A stretch of 64,000 nucleotides of DNA from Thermococcus profundus (lineage in GTDB: Archaea; Methanobacteriota_B; Thermococci; Thermococcales; Thermococcaceae): assembly GCF_002214585.1 (NCBI RefSeq), contig NZ_CP014862.1:310001-374000 (forward strand), given 5' to 3'. Both the position numbers and the translations under genes were made by a program. Shown piece after piece: positions 56,382 to 64,000 of the stretch. Within the stretch, counting starts at the first letter, position 1. The number at the start of each line of letters is the position of its first letter. Below the pieces are notes generated by a model that worked only from the letters and a program-made list of their open reading frames with translations, did no database searches and was not told the origin of the DNA.

Positions 56382-58682
56382 ATGGGAAAGAGACTTGGGG
56401 TGTTCCTCCTGCTCTTTTTGCTGACTGGCTTCCTCGCGCCCGTGAGCGCTCAGTACTCCGTTCCCGAGCGTGGGGTCATCTATCAAGTCATGGTGGACAG
56501 GTTCTACGACGGAAACCAGAGCAACAACGAGCCCTTCTACGATGCATCGCACACGGACTATCGTATGTACTGGGGCGGAGACCTGGAAGGTCTGATCCAG
56601 AAGCTTGACTACATAAAGAGCCTGGGGGTTGATATGATCTGGGTGTCCCCGCTGAACGACAACATAAACAAGATGGCCTACGCCTCGGCACCGTACCACG
56701 GCTACTGGCCGCAGGACTTCAAGAGGATCGAGGAGCACTTTGGAACCTGGGAGACGTTCAGGAAGCTCGTCGAGGAGGCGAGAAAGCGCGGGATATGCGT
56801 CATAGTAGACTACGTCCCCAACCACTCCAACCCCGCCACCGCCGGTTCCTACGGGGCCCTCTACGACAACGGCACAAGGGTGGCCGACTACCTCCACGAC
56901 GAGGATAGGGCCAAGGTAAACCCGTATACTGGTAGCAAAGAGCACATCTACCATCACAACGGCGACATAGGCGAGTGGTACGGCTTCCAGCTCAAGTACG
57001 CGAACCTCTACGGCCTGGCCGACTTCAACCAGCACAACCCGTGGGTTGACGGCTACCTCAAGGAGGGCGCTGAACTGTTTGCCGATGCCGGGGCCTGCGG
57101 CTTCAGGGTCGATGCAGTGAAGCACATGGACCTCGGCTGGCTGGAGACCCTTTACCTATCCCTCTACAGGAAGGGGCCCCTCTTCATCTACGGTGAGTAC
57201 TACAACACGAAGCCCGATGAAACGGACGACCTCTTCTACTTCTACCAGTACTCCAACGTTACCCCGCTCCTCAGCATCCCCATCAGGGAGACCTTGGCCA
57301 ACACCTTCGCCTATGGAGGGAGCTTGAAGCGCCTTTCCAAGACCCTCACCGGCTACTACTCCCGCTTTGTGTATCCGAACAAGGCCATCAACTTCCTCGA
57401 CAGTCACGACCTCGTCAGGTTCCTCAACATGAACCGCAACAGGGACAGGTTCCACATGGCCCTCGCCCTCACCATGACGCTCCCGGGGATCCCGGTGATC
57501 TACTACGGCGACGAGAGCTACCTCGTCAGCAAGGATGGCCAGGGCGACCCATACAACAGGCCCATGATGGTTTTCAACAACACGACGGAGGCCGCGAGAA
57601 TAATCAGAACCCTTGCTGAGCTCAGAAAGGCCAACGACGCCCTCGCCTTCGGTGACTTCAGAACGCTCTACGCTGACTATAGAATCTGGGTCTTCGAGAG
57701 AACCTTCGGGAACCACTCCCTCCTGGTGGCGGTCAACAAGGGGAATGAGAAAGAGCTCAACCTGACCCTCAACTGGCCGGATGGAAACTACACCGATGCC
57801 CTCTACGGTGTGGGAATGGAGGTCAGAAATGGAACGGCGTCCCTCAGCATACCTTCCAGCAAAGTGCTCGTCTTCCACAGGGAAGGGAGGCAGGAAAAGC
57901 CCCTCATCGGTTCAATAACGCCCTACGCGGCGGAGCCCGGGGACGAGATAGTCCTGGGAGGAGCCGCGTTTGGGGCTGGAGGGGAGGTCTTCGTTGGAGG
58001 AGTGAAGGCCAACGTCACCCATTGGGGCAACGGGACTGTTGCGTTCATCCTTCCCGAACTTAAGAACCCACAGGGATGGATTGACGTCTACATACGCACC
58101 CCGGATGGCGAGAGCAACCACGTAAAGCTCAGGTACTATTCAGGCAACGAGATTCCGGCCCTCATAGCCATCCCCGCCGGCGACCTCAAGGGCTACCTCT
58201 GGATAAAGGGGAACCTCCCGGAGCTCTCGGAGCCGAGACCCCTCCTCAAATCCGACACCGGCTACTACTTCACCGTTGCCCCCCTGCCCAACGGCACCTC
58301 CTTCGAGGTCGAGCTATACGACGGCCTTCCCTGGGAGGAGCTTGAGCCGACCGGAAGGATCTACCACGGAACGGCCAACTGGACGACAGTCCTTGAGCCC
58401 GGGCCGCTCCCGAGGCCAACGGCCACGACAACCACAACGACTACAACCACTTCCACAACGGCAACAACGACTGCAACAACTACGACTATCAGTGTGGGAA
58501 CAGCCACAATGGCAACCACGACTACGACCACGACTGCAACGACTCAGGAAACGACCCCGAGCACGACCGCAACAACCACGACGACTCCAACAACAACGTC
58601 TGCATCAGAAAAAGGTGGGATATGCGGGCCCGCCTTCATCGCGGGGCTCCCGTTGCTGGCGCTCTTCCTCAAGAGGCGTTAA
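56382..58682 (+). CDS. exported GH13 cyclodextrin glucanotransferase/alpha-amylase with CGP-CTERM tail
   Basis: Secreted GH13 enzyme of 766 residues. A signal peptide (1-23) is followed by the TIM barrel with PNHSNP, nucleophile Asp244 in GFRVDAVKHMD, acid/base Glu272 in LFIYGEYY and Asp340 in NFLDSHDLVRF; a C domain; a TIG/IPT domain from about residue 508 (ITPYAAEPGDEIVLGG); and a CBM20-like region (about 590-670). This A/B-C-D-E layout is that of Thermococcus cyclodextrin glucanotransferases. Residues 680-741 are almost all Thr, probably O-glycosylated, and the end ICGPAFIAGLPLLALFLKRR is CGP-CTERM. Starch outside the cell is converted for uptake; the TGM upstream fits that. Confidence 0.9.
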   Translation: MGKRLGVFLLLFLLTGFLAPVSAQYSVPERGVIYQVMVDRFYDGNQSNNEPFYDASHTDYRMYWGGDLEGLIQKLDYIKSLGVDMIWVSPLNDNINKMAYASAPYHGYWPQDFKRIEEHFGTWETFRKLVEEARKRGICVIVDYVPNHSNPATAGSYGALYDNGTRVADYLHDEDRAKVNPYTGSKEHIYHHNGDIGEWYGFQLKYANLYGLADFNQHNPWVDGYLKEGAELFADAGACGFRVDAVKHMDLGWLETLYLSLYRKGPLFIYGEYYNTKPDETDDLFYFYQYSNVTPLLSIPIRETLANTFAYGGSLKRLSKTLTGYYSRFVYPNKAINFLDSHDLVRFLNMNRNRDRFHMALALTMTLPGIPVIYYGDESYLVSKDGQGDPYNRPMMVFNNTTEAARIIRTLAELRKANDALAFGDFRTLYADYRIWVFERTFGNHSLLVAVNKGNEKELNLTLNWPDGNYTDALYGVGMEVRNGTASLSIPSSKVLVFHREGRQEKPLIGSITPYAAEPGDEIVLGGAAFGAGGEVFVGGVKANVTHWGNGTVAFILPELKNPQGWIDVYIRTPDGESNHVKLRYYSGNEIPALIAIPAGDLKGYLWIKGNLPELSEPRPLLKSDTGYYFTVAPLPNGTSFEVELYDGLPWEELEPTGRIYHGTANWTTVLEPGPLPRPTATTTTTTTTTSTTATTTATTTTISVGTATMATTTTTTTATTQETTPSTTATTTTTPTTTSASEKGGICGPAFIAGLPLLALFLKRR
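58419..58608 (+). repeat. ACN codon repeat encoding the Thr-rich wall linker
   Basis: About 60 codons of ACA/ACG/ACC/ACT with a few GCA, GTG and TCA, forming an imperfect trinucleotide repeat inside the GH13 gene between the catalytic part and the CGP-CTERM signal. The length of such tracts is prone to vary. Confidence 0.8.
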
Positions 58683-59296
58683 ATTTTTTCGAGGAGCTTT
58701 TTCCTCTTTTCTTCGTACTCCTCCTGACTTATGACGCCCATGTCCAGAAGCTCCTTGAGCTTCTTCAGCTGCTCCATTGGGTCTTCCTTCTCCACCTGAA
58801 CGGGGGCCTGGGCCGGCTGATAAGCCGGCATCGTCCTCGTTATGAATTCTTTCGGCTTCTTGAGAACCCACGTCTCACTCGTGAACCTCTTGTTGACCTC
58901 TATCGACACGGGTTCAACTGCTATCGCGTTAAGGGCGTCCTTTATGGCGTTTATGGCCTTTCTTGCCTCCTCCTTGTTCATCCAGCCCAGCTTGAGCGTT
59001 ATCTCCTCCTCCCCCTGGATTATGAACTCCGAACTCATGACCCCGAGCTTTACCGTTACCTGCTCGAGCTTCTGGTATGGGAGGGCCTTGAGGTCGTACC
59101 TCCCGAAAACCTTCTCATCGAGGTATATTATCCTTCTATCGGTAACGAGAAGCCACTTCGGCTTTTCGAGGCTTATCTTCTTTCTGATCGAGAACAGCAC
59201 CCTTTCGTTTGGTTCAAGGTGTCTCAAAACTGACTTTGGTAGTTTGGGGTTTTCCTCAAGTCCCATCTCCTTCACCTGGATACCCTTCGCGCTCAT
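58679..59296 (-). CDS. PH-domain protein with C-terminal SHOCT motif
   Basis: A 205-residue cytosolic protein. Residues 25-120 are a bacterial-type PH-like domain (LEPNERVLFSIRKK, WLLVTDRRIIYLDEKVFGRYDLKALPYQKLEQV, EEITLKLGW). The last 35 residues are a SHOCT motif (DPMEQLKKLKELLDMGVISQEEYEEKRKKLLEKI type), a short oligomerisation or binding element. Function unknown. ATG 59296 lies about 26 bases after a TATA (ATAATTAAAC, 59318-59327), with AAGGTAGA as a weak ribosome site. The 3' end overlaps the GH13 stop by four bases. A related PH-like start is seen in the last gene of the window. Confidence 0.82.
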   Translation of the reverse strand: MSAKGIQVKEMGLEENPKLPKSVLRHLEPNERVLFSIRKKISLEKPKWLLVTDRRIIYLDEKVFGRYDLKALPYQKLEQVTVKLGVMSSEFIIQGEEEITLKLGWMNKEEARKAINAIKDALNAIAVEPVSIEVNKRFTSETWVLKKPKEFITRTMPAYQPAQAPVQVEKEDPMEQLKKLKELLDMGVISQEEYEEKRKKLLEKI

Positions 59297-59357
59297 CGTA
59301 TATCTACCTTCCGGCAGGTTTAATTATCCCGGCGGATACGTTAGAGGTGGTGATAGC

Positions 59358-60143
59358 ATGGACTTCGAGAGAAAGCCCCTCATAGGGATGGTTCACCTAA
59401 AGCCCCTTCCCGGCTCGTACCTCTACGATGGGGACTTTGATAGCGTGATAGAGGCCGCTCTGAGGGACGCGAGAACGCTGGAGGAAGCGGGCTTCGACGC
59501 GATCATGGTGGAGAACTTCGGCGACGTTCCGTTTCCAAAGTACGCCGACAAAACCACTGTCGCCGCTATGGCAGTGGTGGCGAAGGCTATCCGCGATGAA
59601 ACGTCCATCCCCCTGGGCGTAAACGTCCTCAGGAACGACGGGATTGCCGCTTACTCAATAGCCTACGCAGTAAAGGCGGACTTCATAAGGGTGAATGTCC
59701 TCAGTGGCGTCGCCTACACCGACCAGGGAGTAATAGAGGGCATAGCCCACGAGCTTGCGATGCTGAGGAAAAGACTGCCCTCAAAGATAAAGGTATTCGC
59801 CGATGTGCACGTGAAGCATGCGGTACACTTCGGTGACTTTGAGGACGCCCTCCTCGACACCGTTGAGAGGGGCTTGGCGGATGCAGTTGTGGTCAGCGGG
59901 AAGGCAACTGGAAGGCCTGTTGACGTTGAGAAGCTCGCGCTCGCGAAGAAAATCTCGCCAGTCCCGGTGATAGTGGGATCGGGAACGAGCTACGACAATC
60001 TCCCTGCCCTCTGGCCACACGCCGACGGCTTCATTGTGGGCACGTGGATAAAGCGTGAGGGGAAGGTGGAGAAAGAGATATCTCTGAAGCGGGCAGGAAA
60101 GCTGGTCGAGCTGGCCGATAAACTCCGGAGAAATTCTCTGTAA
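59358..60143 (+). CDS. BtpA/SgcQ family protein
   Basis: TIM-barrel-like protein of 261 residues in the BtpA family. Signatures are KPLIGMVHLKPLPGSY at the N-terminus, GFDAIMVENFGDVPF, PLGVNVLRNDG, KVFADVHVKHAVHFG, and ADAVVVSGKATGRPVDVEKL. In cyanobacteria BtpA affects photosystem I stability; the archaeal role is unknown, and the fold suggests a sugar- or nucleoside-phosphate enzyme. GAGGTGGTGATAGC precedes ATG 59358; a longer reading starting at 58842 runs antisense through the PH-domain gene and is rejected. Confidence 0.88.
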   Translation: MDFERKPLIGMVHLKPLPGSYLYDGDFDSVIEAALRDARTLEEAGFDAIMVENFGDVPFPKYADKTTVAAMAVVAKAIRDETSIPLGVNVLRNDGIAAYSIAYAVKADFIRVNVLSGVAYTDQGVIEGIAHELAMLRKRLPSKIKVFADVHVKHAVHFGDFEDALLDTVERGLADAVVVSGKATGRPVDVEKLALAKKISPVPVIVGSGTSYDNLPALWPHADGFIVGTWIKREGKVEKEISLKRAGKLVELADKLRRNSL

Positions 60144-60342
60144 TTTCTCCTTTTTATCGAATTTTATTTTGCGAAATGCTTATTACCCAGAAGTGCGTAA
60201 CTTGTACAAAAGGAACCTGTCCCGCTTTTCTATTTCGCGGGTGGTTTCTTGGGAAGGCGATGGATGTGAAGAATGTGAACTACTTTGGGCCTTTCGGGCC
60301 CCTTTTGAGTGTTCCGTTCTGGTTCATTGAGAGGTGTGGAAA
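60144..60342. other. leader/promoter region of the secreted-protein operon
   Basis: 199 bases without a gene. GGGCC and GGCCC arms (60287-60301, five-base loop) form a small hairpin followed by CTTTT about 40 bases before the next start; it could be a terminator of the BtpA gene or an RNA element in the leader. GAGGTG at 60331-60336 is the ribosome binding site for 60343. Confidence 0.4.
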
Positions 60343-62271
60343 ATGAGACGTGAGGTTCTTGTTTTTCTCATCATGGCACCGTTGCTTTTGAAAATTCCAC
60401 CGGCGGCTGGCACTTCAAGCGCGTGTCTTACGGCCGATGAGACGAGGGTGTACTTTCCCACTGTCTCAGAGCTGGCCGCGCTGGGTTTATCCGGCATTCA
60501 GGCGAGTGAAGACCTCGGCTGGGAGGACTGTCCATCCCACGAGGCCAAAATGGAATACACCGGAATCTACGGTGGAGTCGCTAAGGTATACGTCAGCGTG
60601 ATGGTTCACATCGTTAGGGGGTTTTCGGAGCCCTCCCCTGCCTTTTCGGTGTACAAGTTTACCGTCCCCCAGGCTGGTGAGAACTGTCATCTTCAGGGTG
60701 ACGAGATGGCCTATACCCTTGAATGCCCAACCGACAGGAGGGACAACATAACCTACCCCAATGGGGGCATGACCGTTCTGGTGGAGCACGAGTCCACTTA
60801 CACAGCGGGAAAGATAATCGGCGGCTATTCATGCGCCGACGATCCGTCCTACATGTGCTCCTCGGGAAGTCCAGTTGTCAAGGTCTGGGTGTACGTCTAC
60901 AGCAAGGACGAGGACAACACGACCTTTGACACCGCCCTCGTTCTGGGCCCATCCATATACAACCTAGTTCTCCAGAAGGTATCGGGAGTCCCTTCCGCCA
61001 ACGTCACCGAGACAGAGACCGCGACGACTTCTCCGGCCGGCCCGCCGGAGGTTTCCATCCTCTCCCCTGCGGACGGCCAAACGATCTACTTCGAGCCGGG
61101 GAAGCCCCTGACGTTCGAGATACGGGTCAAGGTCACCGACGGCGACCTGACCTACGCGGGGGCGCACTACGAGAGCGGCTCTCCGAAGGTGGTGATGGTC
61201 GGCGGGGAGCTCCAGCCAAAGCTCGGGAGGAACGGTGGAGTTGGATCCGTAACCGTGACCTTAGGGCCCGGATACCTCGGGAACGTTACCGGCGTTGTAA
61301 AGGCATACGCCAAGGATGAAGCGGGAAACGACGTTGAGAGGAGCATAACCGTATACCTCAGGGAGAAAACTTCAAGCCCCAGCGCGCCCCCGACATCTTC
61401 CACCGGCACCTCTGGGGGGTTTGGCACATCCTCGGGCCAACAGTCGGGTGGAGAGGTAACGGCCGGCGATCCATCGAAGTTTGGAAACCTCTTCAAGGGC
61501 ATTAGGAGTGGCCCCGTTCTCAGCGGCCCAGCGAAGCTCAGGATGAAGGCAACCCTTGACAGGCTCAAGGGAATAGGGAGCGCTGAGGGCCTTGAAGCCG
61601 TTGAGATCAAAACTCCCTACGGAAAGGACGTCAAGGTTTTCCAGAAGGACGAGAACGTGAAGGCCAAGAAGGGCTCCTCCCTGTGGTTTAAGCTCAAATA
61701 TTACACCGGCAAGGCCCTTGACAACGTCATTGACTCGGCCTCGGGTGCCCTCGACAGTTTAGTGGAGAAGGTCATGCCTTCCCCGGTCGGCCTCTTTAAG
61801 GACTACGTCAAGGCCTACAAGGATTCACAGATCTTCCAGGGGGATTCAGCAACGCAGAAAACCATGAGCGACCTGCACGTTAGCAAGGGGAGTGCAGAGA
61901 GCTACAACGAAATGTCTGGGATAGAGGACAGGGAGCTATCCCTTTCCCCCTACAAGAACGCGGTTCCCTCAAGCCCCGTAACCAAACCGCTGGAGCTCAC
62001 GATAGGGGCTCTCGGAACCGGCTTCAAGAAGTGCCTCGCCCACGACTACGAGTGGGAGTTCAGGAAGACGGCCGAGAGGGCTCTATTCTACAAGAAGCTC
62101 GGCATGAAGTACAGGGACATCATACTTAGAACCATAGCGGACGTTGAGGAGGAGACGAGCTACGACCACAAGGTTCAGACGATGAACGCCCAGTCCAAAG
62201 GGGACTACAGAGACCAGGAGACGAGGATACGCTACTACATCAACAGGCTCTACGGGGAGGGTAAGATATGA
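60343..62271 (+). CDS. large secreted protein of unknown function (1)
   Basis: A 642-residue exported protein. Signal peptide residues 1-25 (VLVFLIMAPLLLKI... ending AAG), then a Cys-bearing domain (residues 25-205, six or more Cys: SACLTAD, WEDCPS, NCHLQ, LECP, YSCADD, MCSS), a Thr/Pro linker, an Ig-like domain (about 235-345, PPEVSILSPADGQTIYFEPG), a second Ser/Thr/Gly linker (350-375) and a helical C-terminal domain (380-642). Disulfides are plausible outside the cell. No enzyme motif is recognised. GAGGTGTGGAAA precedes ATG 60343. Its stop overlaps the next gene as ATGA, so the two are translated together. Confidence 0.75.
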   Translation: MRREVLVFLIMAPLLLKIPPAAGTSSACLTADETRVYFPTVSELAALGLSGIQASEDLGWEDCPSHEAKMEYTGIYGGVAKVYVSVMVHIVRGFSEPSPAFSVYKFTVPQAGENCHLQGDEMAYTLECPTDRRDNITYPNGGMTVLVEHESTYTAGKIIGGYSCADDPSYMCSSGSPVVKVWVYVYSKDEDNTTFDTALVLGPSIYNLVLQKVSGVPSANVTETETATTSPAGPPEVSILSPADGQTIYFEPGKPLTFEIRVKVTDGDLTYAGAHYESGSPKVVMVGGELQPKLGRNGGVGSVTVTLGPGYLGNVTGVVKAYAKDEAGNDVERSITVYLREKTSSPSAPPTSSTGTSGGFGTSSGQQSGGEVTAGDPSKFGNLFKGIRSGPVLSGPAKLRMKATLDRLKGIGSAEGLEAVEIKTPYGKDVKVFQKDENVKAKKGSSLWFKLKYYTGKALDNVIDSASGALDSLVEKVMPSPVGLFKDYVKAYKDSQIFQGDSATQKTMSDLHVSKGSAESYNEMSGIEDRELSLSPYKNAVPSSPVTKPLELTIGALGTGFKKCLAHDYEWEFRKTAERALFYKKLGMKYRDIILRTIADVEEETSYDHKVQTMNAQSKGDYRDQETRIRYYINRLYGEGKI

Positions 62272-63584
62272 AGGGAAAGGTCATCTTCCTGCTCCTACTC
62301 CTGATTGCTGGATACCTCTACTTCAATGGCTATATCGAAGTCCCCGACAACAACCCCTATTCCGGAAGCTCAGGTTCAGGGAGCTTCAGCAACGGGCTCA
62401 CACCCGGCGATGCCCAGAACCTCAGGCAGTCGGTCATCTCAATGGGTGCGTCGGATGCCTACGTATCGCTGTCGAGCGGGAGAACCCTCGTCCAGTTCGA
62501 GGCCCCGAGCGTAGGCGAGGCCCTGATGGGGATGGCCTACGAGATAGCCAAGAAGGCCTACGAGGCAAATCCGGTCGATGACGTTAGGGTCGAGGCCTAC
62601 TATCTCGGCGAGCCGATTTTGGGGTTGACCATAGACAACGGCGACTTCGACAACCCCGAATTTGAGGATATAAGAAGACCGGAGTTCAAGGTCGAGTCCG
62701 ACCTCTGGATATTCGATGTCATAGTCGAGGACGTCACGATCACCAACGAAACCGCCAGCGTCACACTTGAGTACCTCGCCGATGGGGACGGCTTCTGGAG
62801 GGACTACTTCGGGATGGGCTTCCTCATCCTCGAGGATGCCCCTTGGGTTGAGGAGATCTCAATAACCTACCTCGCCGACAACGGGAGCTTAACAGTGTCC
62901 ACTTCAAGCGACGACCTACTGAAGCTCCATTCGGGAGAAATCACGACAGATGAACTTCCCAGCATAGTCCACGTAAGCGTTGGGAATGCCGGTAAAGATA
63001 GCGGGTCCAAGTGCGCCCCAAGCAAGGAGGAGGCTTACAAGCTCTTCGTCCAGGCCTACAACAACGTCACCTCCCTCCAGGCAAACAACGCGAGCGATGA
63101 GAAGATTCAGGAAGCCTACGCAAAATACCAGAAGGCCAGGGCCTGCTACGAGTCTTTCCAGAGCTCAACGACCTCCGCGGCTTCCAGCGGGGAGGTGGGA
63201 GAAATCAGAAATGCAACCCTCGACACCAATGGGGCGGTGGCGATAAAGTTCTCCACAGGCGAGGTGAAGGGCTCCGACGAGATAGGAGCTGACATGTGGA
63301 AGGACGTTGACGTGGCCGTGGAACCGTGGTGCGTTGATTATCCGGCTTTGCTCGGCCACTGGATTGACTTCGGTGAGGGGAGCCTCGATACCCTGGACCC
63401 GAACATGGTGCCGACTTCAGGTTATCCAGTGAACGAAGTGAGCGGCGAGATAAAGGCGGGACACCTCTACGTGAACCTCAACTCCGACGGAACGCTTACC
63501 GCTTTTGAGCTCATATCCCATGAGCAAATCGGCGACTGCTCCCACAGAATAACCATAAGGTACGCAAACTTTGGAGGGGGCTGA
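62268..63584 (+). CDS. secreted or membrane-anchored protein of unknown function (2)
   Basis: A 438-residue protein with an N-terminal hydrophobic helix (GKVIFLLLLLIAGYLYF) without an obvious cleavage site, so probably an anchor. After a Ser/Gly linker come an alpha/beta domain (residues 45-120, LTPGDAQNLRQSVISMGASDAYVSL), acidic beta-rich stretches (WIFDVIVEDVTITNETASVTLEY), a helical pair with Cys at each end (CAPSKEEAYKLFVQAYNNV...ARACYESF) and a C-terminal beta domain with two Cys. Asp/Glu-rich overall. No family recognised. It is coupled to the preceding secreted protein, suggesting a surface complex. Confidence 0.73.
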   Translation: MKGKVIFLLLLLIAGYLYFNGYIEVPDNNPYSGSSGSGSFSNGLTPGDAQNLRQSVISMGASDAYVSLSSGRTLVQFEAPSVGEALMGMAYEIAKKAYEANPVDDVRVEAYYLGEPILGLTIDNGDFDNPEFEDIRRPEFKVESDLWIFDVIVEDVTITNETASVTLEYLADGDGFWRDYFGMGFLILEDAPWVEEISITYLADNGSLTVSTSSDDLLKLHSGEITTDELPSIVHVSVGNAGKDSGSKCAPSKEEAYKLFVQAYNNVTSLQANNASDEKIQEAYAKYQKARACYESFQSSTTSAASSGEVGEIRNATLDTNGAVAIKFSTGEVKGSDEIGADMWKDVDVAVEPWCVDYPALLGHWIDFGEGSLDTLDPNMVPTSGYPVNEVSGEIKAGHLYVNLNSDGTLTAFELISHEQIGDCSHRITIRYANFGGG

Positions 63585-63711
63585 GACGGAACCCCTAACC
63601 GGACTCCACGTCTTCGGCCCGCTTCTGGGCCTTTTCCTTCTTTTGGTAGCGTTAGCTCTCCTTGTTTTGTTTGCAAAGCTGGCTTTAATGCTCATTAGGA
63701 GGCTTGTTTGA
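63571..63711 (+). CDS. 46-residue single-helix membrane protein
   Basis: TTG 63571 to TGA 63709-63711 gives a 46-residue protein with a polar start (EGAETEPLTGLHVFGP), one strong hydrophobic helix (LLGLFLLLVALALLVLFAKL) and a basic end (MLIRRLV). It overlaps the previous gene by 14 bases, and AAGGTA lies about nine bases before the TTG. The very hydrophobic, clean reading in an otherwise empty gap supports a real gene, but the start codon is uncertain. Possibly a membrane partner of the operon. Confidence 0.5.
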   Translation: MEGAETEPLTGLHVFGPLLGLFLLLVALALLVLFAKLALMLIRRLV

Positions 63712-63744
63712 TGAGATTGGAAAGAAAATGGGAAGGTGTTTGAT

Positions 63745-64000
63745 ATGGAGAAAGTGGTTTATGTTATACCCAACCTGGAGTACCACAAGGGCTTCCTGAA
63801 GAACGCTCTTGTAAACCTTGTTGTCACAGACCAGAGGATAATCATCGCCCACGTGAAGAAGGAGATGATTCAGAAGGCGAGAGAGGAGGCGAAGGCGAGG
63901 GGAGACGGCTTCTTCAAGAGAATCTCTTCCGGCTGGACGATGCACGAGCGCTATTACGAGATGTCTCCCGAGGACATAGCCAGTGAGGCCTCTGAGAACT
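63745..64000 (+). CDS. PH-like protein of the secreted-protein operon (3' partial)
   Basis: ATG 63745, seven bases after AAGGTG, opens 85 codons to the window end without a stop. The segment FLKNALVNLVVTDQRIIIAHVKKEM resembles the start of bacterial PH-like domains (compare WLLVTDRRIIYLDEK in the protein at 58679). A charged helix (QKAREEAKARGD) follows. It appears cytosolic, with no signal peptide. It lies 33 bases after the small membrane protein and is probably in the same operon; the rest of the gene is outside the window. Confidence 0.65.
   Translation, partial: MEKVVYVIPNLEYHKGFLKNALVNLVVTDQRIIIAHVKKEMIQKAREEAKARGDGFFKRISSGWTMHERYYEMSPEDIASEASEN

Noticed and set aside
56337-57125. Minus-strand 262-codon frame within the GH13 gene
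   Set aside because: A shadow frame: unnatural Val/Gly-rich composition, antisense to the catalytic domain.
58419-58608. Satellite or CRISPR-like repeat
   Set aside because: The repeat is in phase with codons for a Thr-rich linker and has no spacer structure.
58842-59357. Long N-terminal extension of the BtpA-family gene
   Set aside because: It runs antisense through the PH-domain gene and adds a Phe/Ser-rich sequence unlike the family; GAGGTGGTGATAGC marks the start at 59358.

Overview
The window is chromosomal DNA of a hyperthermophilic euryarchaeon of the order Thermococcales, most likely a Thermococcus. The evidence is the end of an Mbh-type membrane-bound [NiFe] hydrogenase operon, CarS, an MfnA-type decarboxylase, the archaeosine enzyme ArcS, a GH57 4-alpha-glucanotransferase, two proteins ending in the Thermococcales CGP-CTERM signal, a perfect Thermococcales glycolytic motif (TATCAC-N5-GTGATA), GGTG-type ribosome binding sites and many TATA boxes about 25 nt ahead of leaderless starts. 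Genes are dense, in short operons, mostly GC-rich. No tRNA, rRNA, CRISPR array or insertion sequence was recognised.

Layout. 1-4691: the last seven genes of the mbh operon (mbhH 3' end to mbhN). 4700-7134: a leftward operon with a geranylgeranyl-reductase-like flavoprotein, an ASCH protein and two ferritin-like proteins; pcp runs divergently. 7787-15877: a DUF460 RuvC-like coiled-coil protein, a membrane protein with an ArsR-like regulator, two KaiC-like proteins with a ruined Walker A motif around a TtuA-type tRNA thiolase, and a PDZ site-2 protease.

15957-28407: a cell-surface glycan locus with glycosyltransferases, galU, ugd, flippase, sugar nucleotidyltransferase and galE-type epimerase. 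Its centre (about 20260-25080) is visibly AT-rich, looks horizontally acquired, and carries a bifunctional CDP-ribitol synthase (Acs1/Bcs1 type) followed by a TagF/TarL-like glycerophosphotransferase. This is a teichoic-acid-like module in an archaeon and the most notable content of the window. The glycosyltransferase just upstream is split by an in-frame TAG.

28566-42655: a TasA/camelysin-like secreted protein; two tandem box C/D guide RNAs, each with its own TATA box; a CDF metal transporter; MfnA; a CPA2 antiporter; HAD and polyprenol-kinase genes; the TGM-controlled glucanotransferase; a DUF257 protein; a second TtuA paralogue; carS; a methylthiotransferase; and a three-gene operon with two secreted proteins and a SipW/Sec11-type signal peptidase. 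42689-52886: a third ferritin-like protein, a coiled-coil protein with arcS, a UPF0175/DUF3368 toxin-antitoxin pair, small conserved genes, a secreted Lon-type protease with a CGP-CTERM tail, and an ArsB/NhaD permease between two UspA-like genes.

52883-64000: tldE/tldD, a second DUF257 protein, an exported GH13 cyclodextrin-glucanotransferase-like enzyme with a degenerate TGM, a PH-domain/SHOCT protein, a BtpA-family protein, and an operon of two large secreted proteins of unknown function, a tiny membrane protein and a PH-like protein cut by the window end. Functional threads: hydrogen-based energy conservation, extracellular starch use under TrmBL1/Tgr-type control, building of the cell surface, and tRNA modification.
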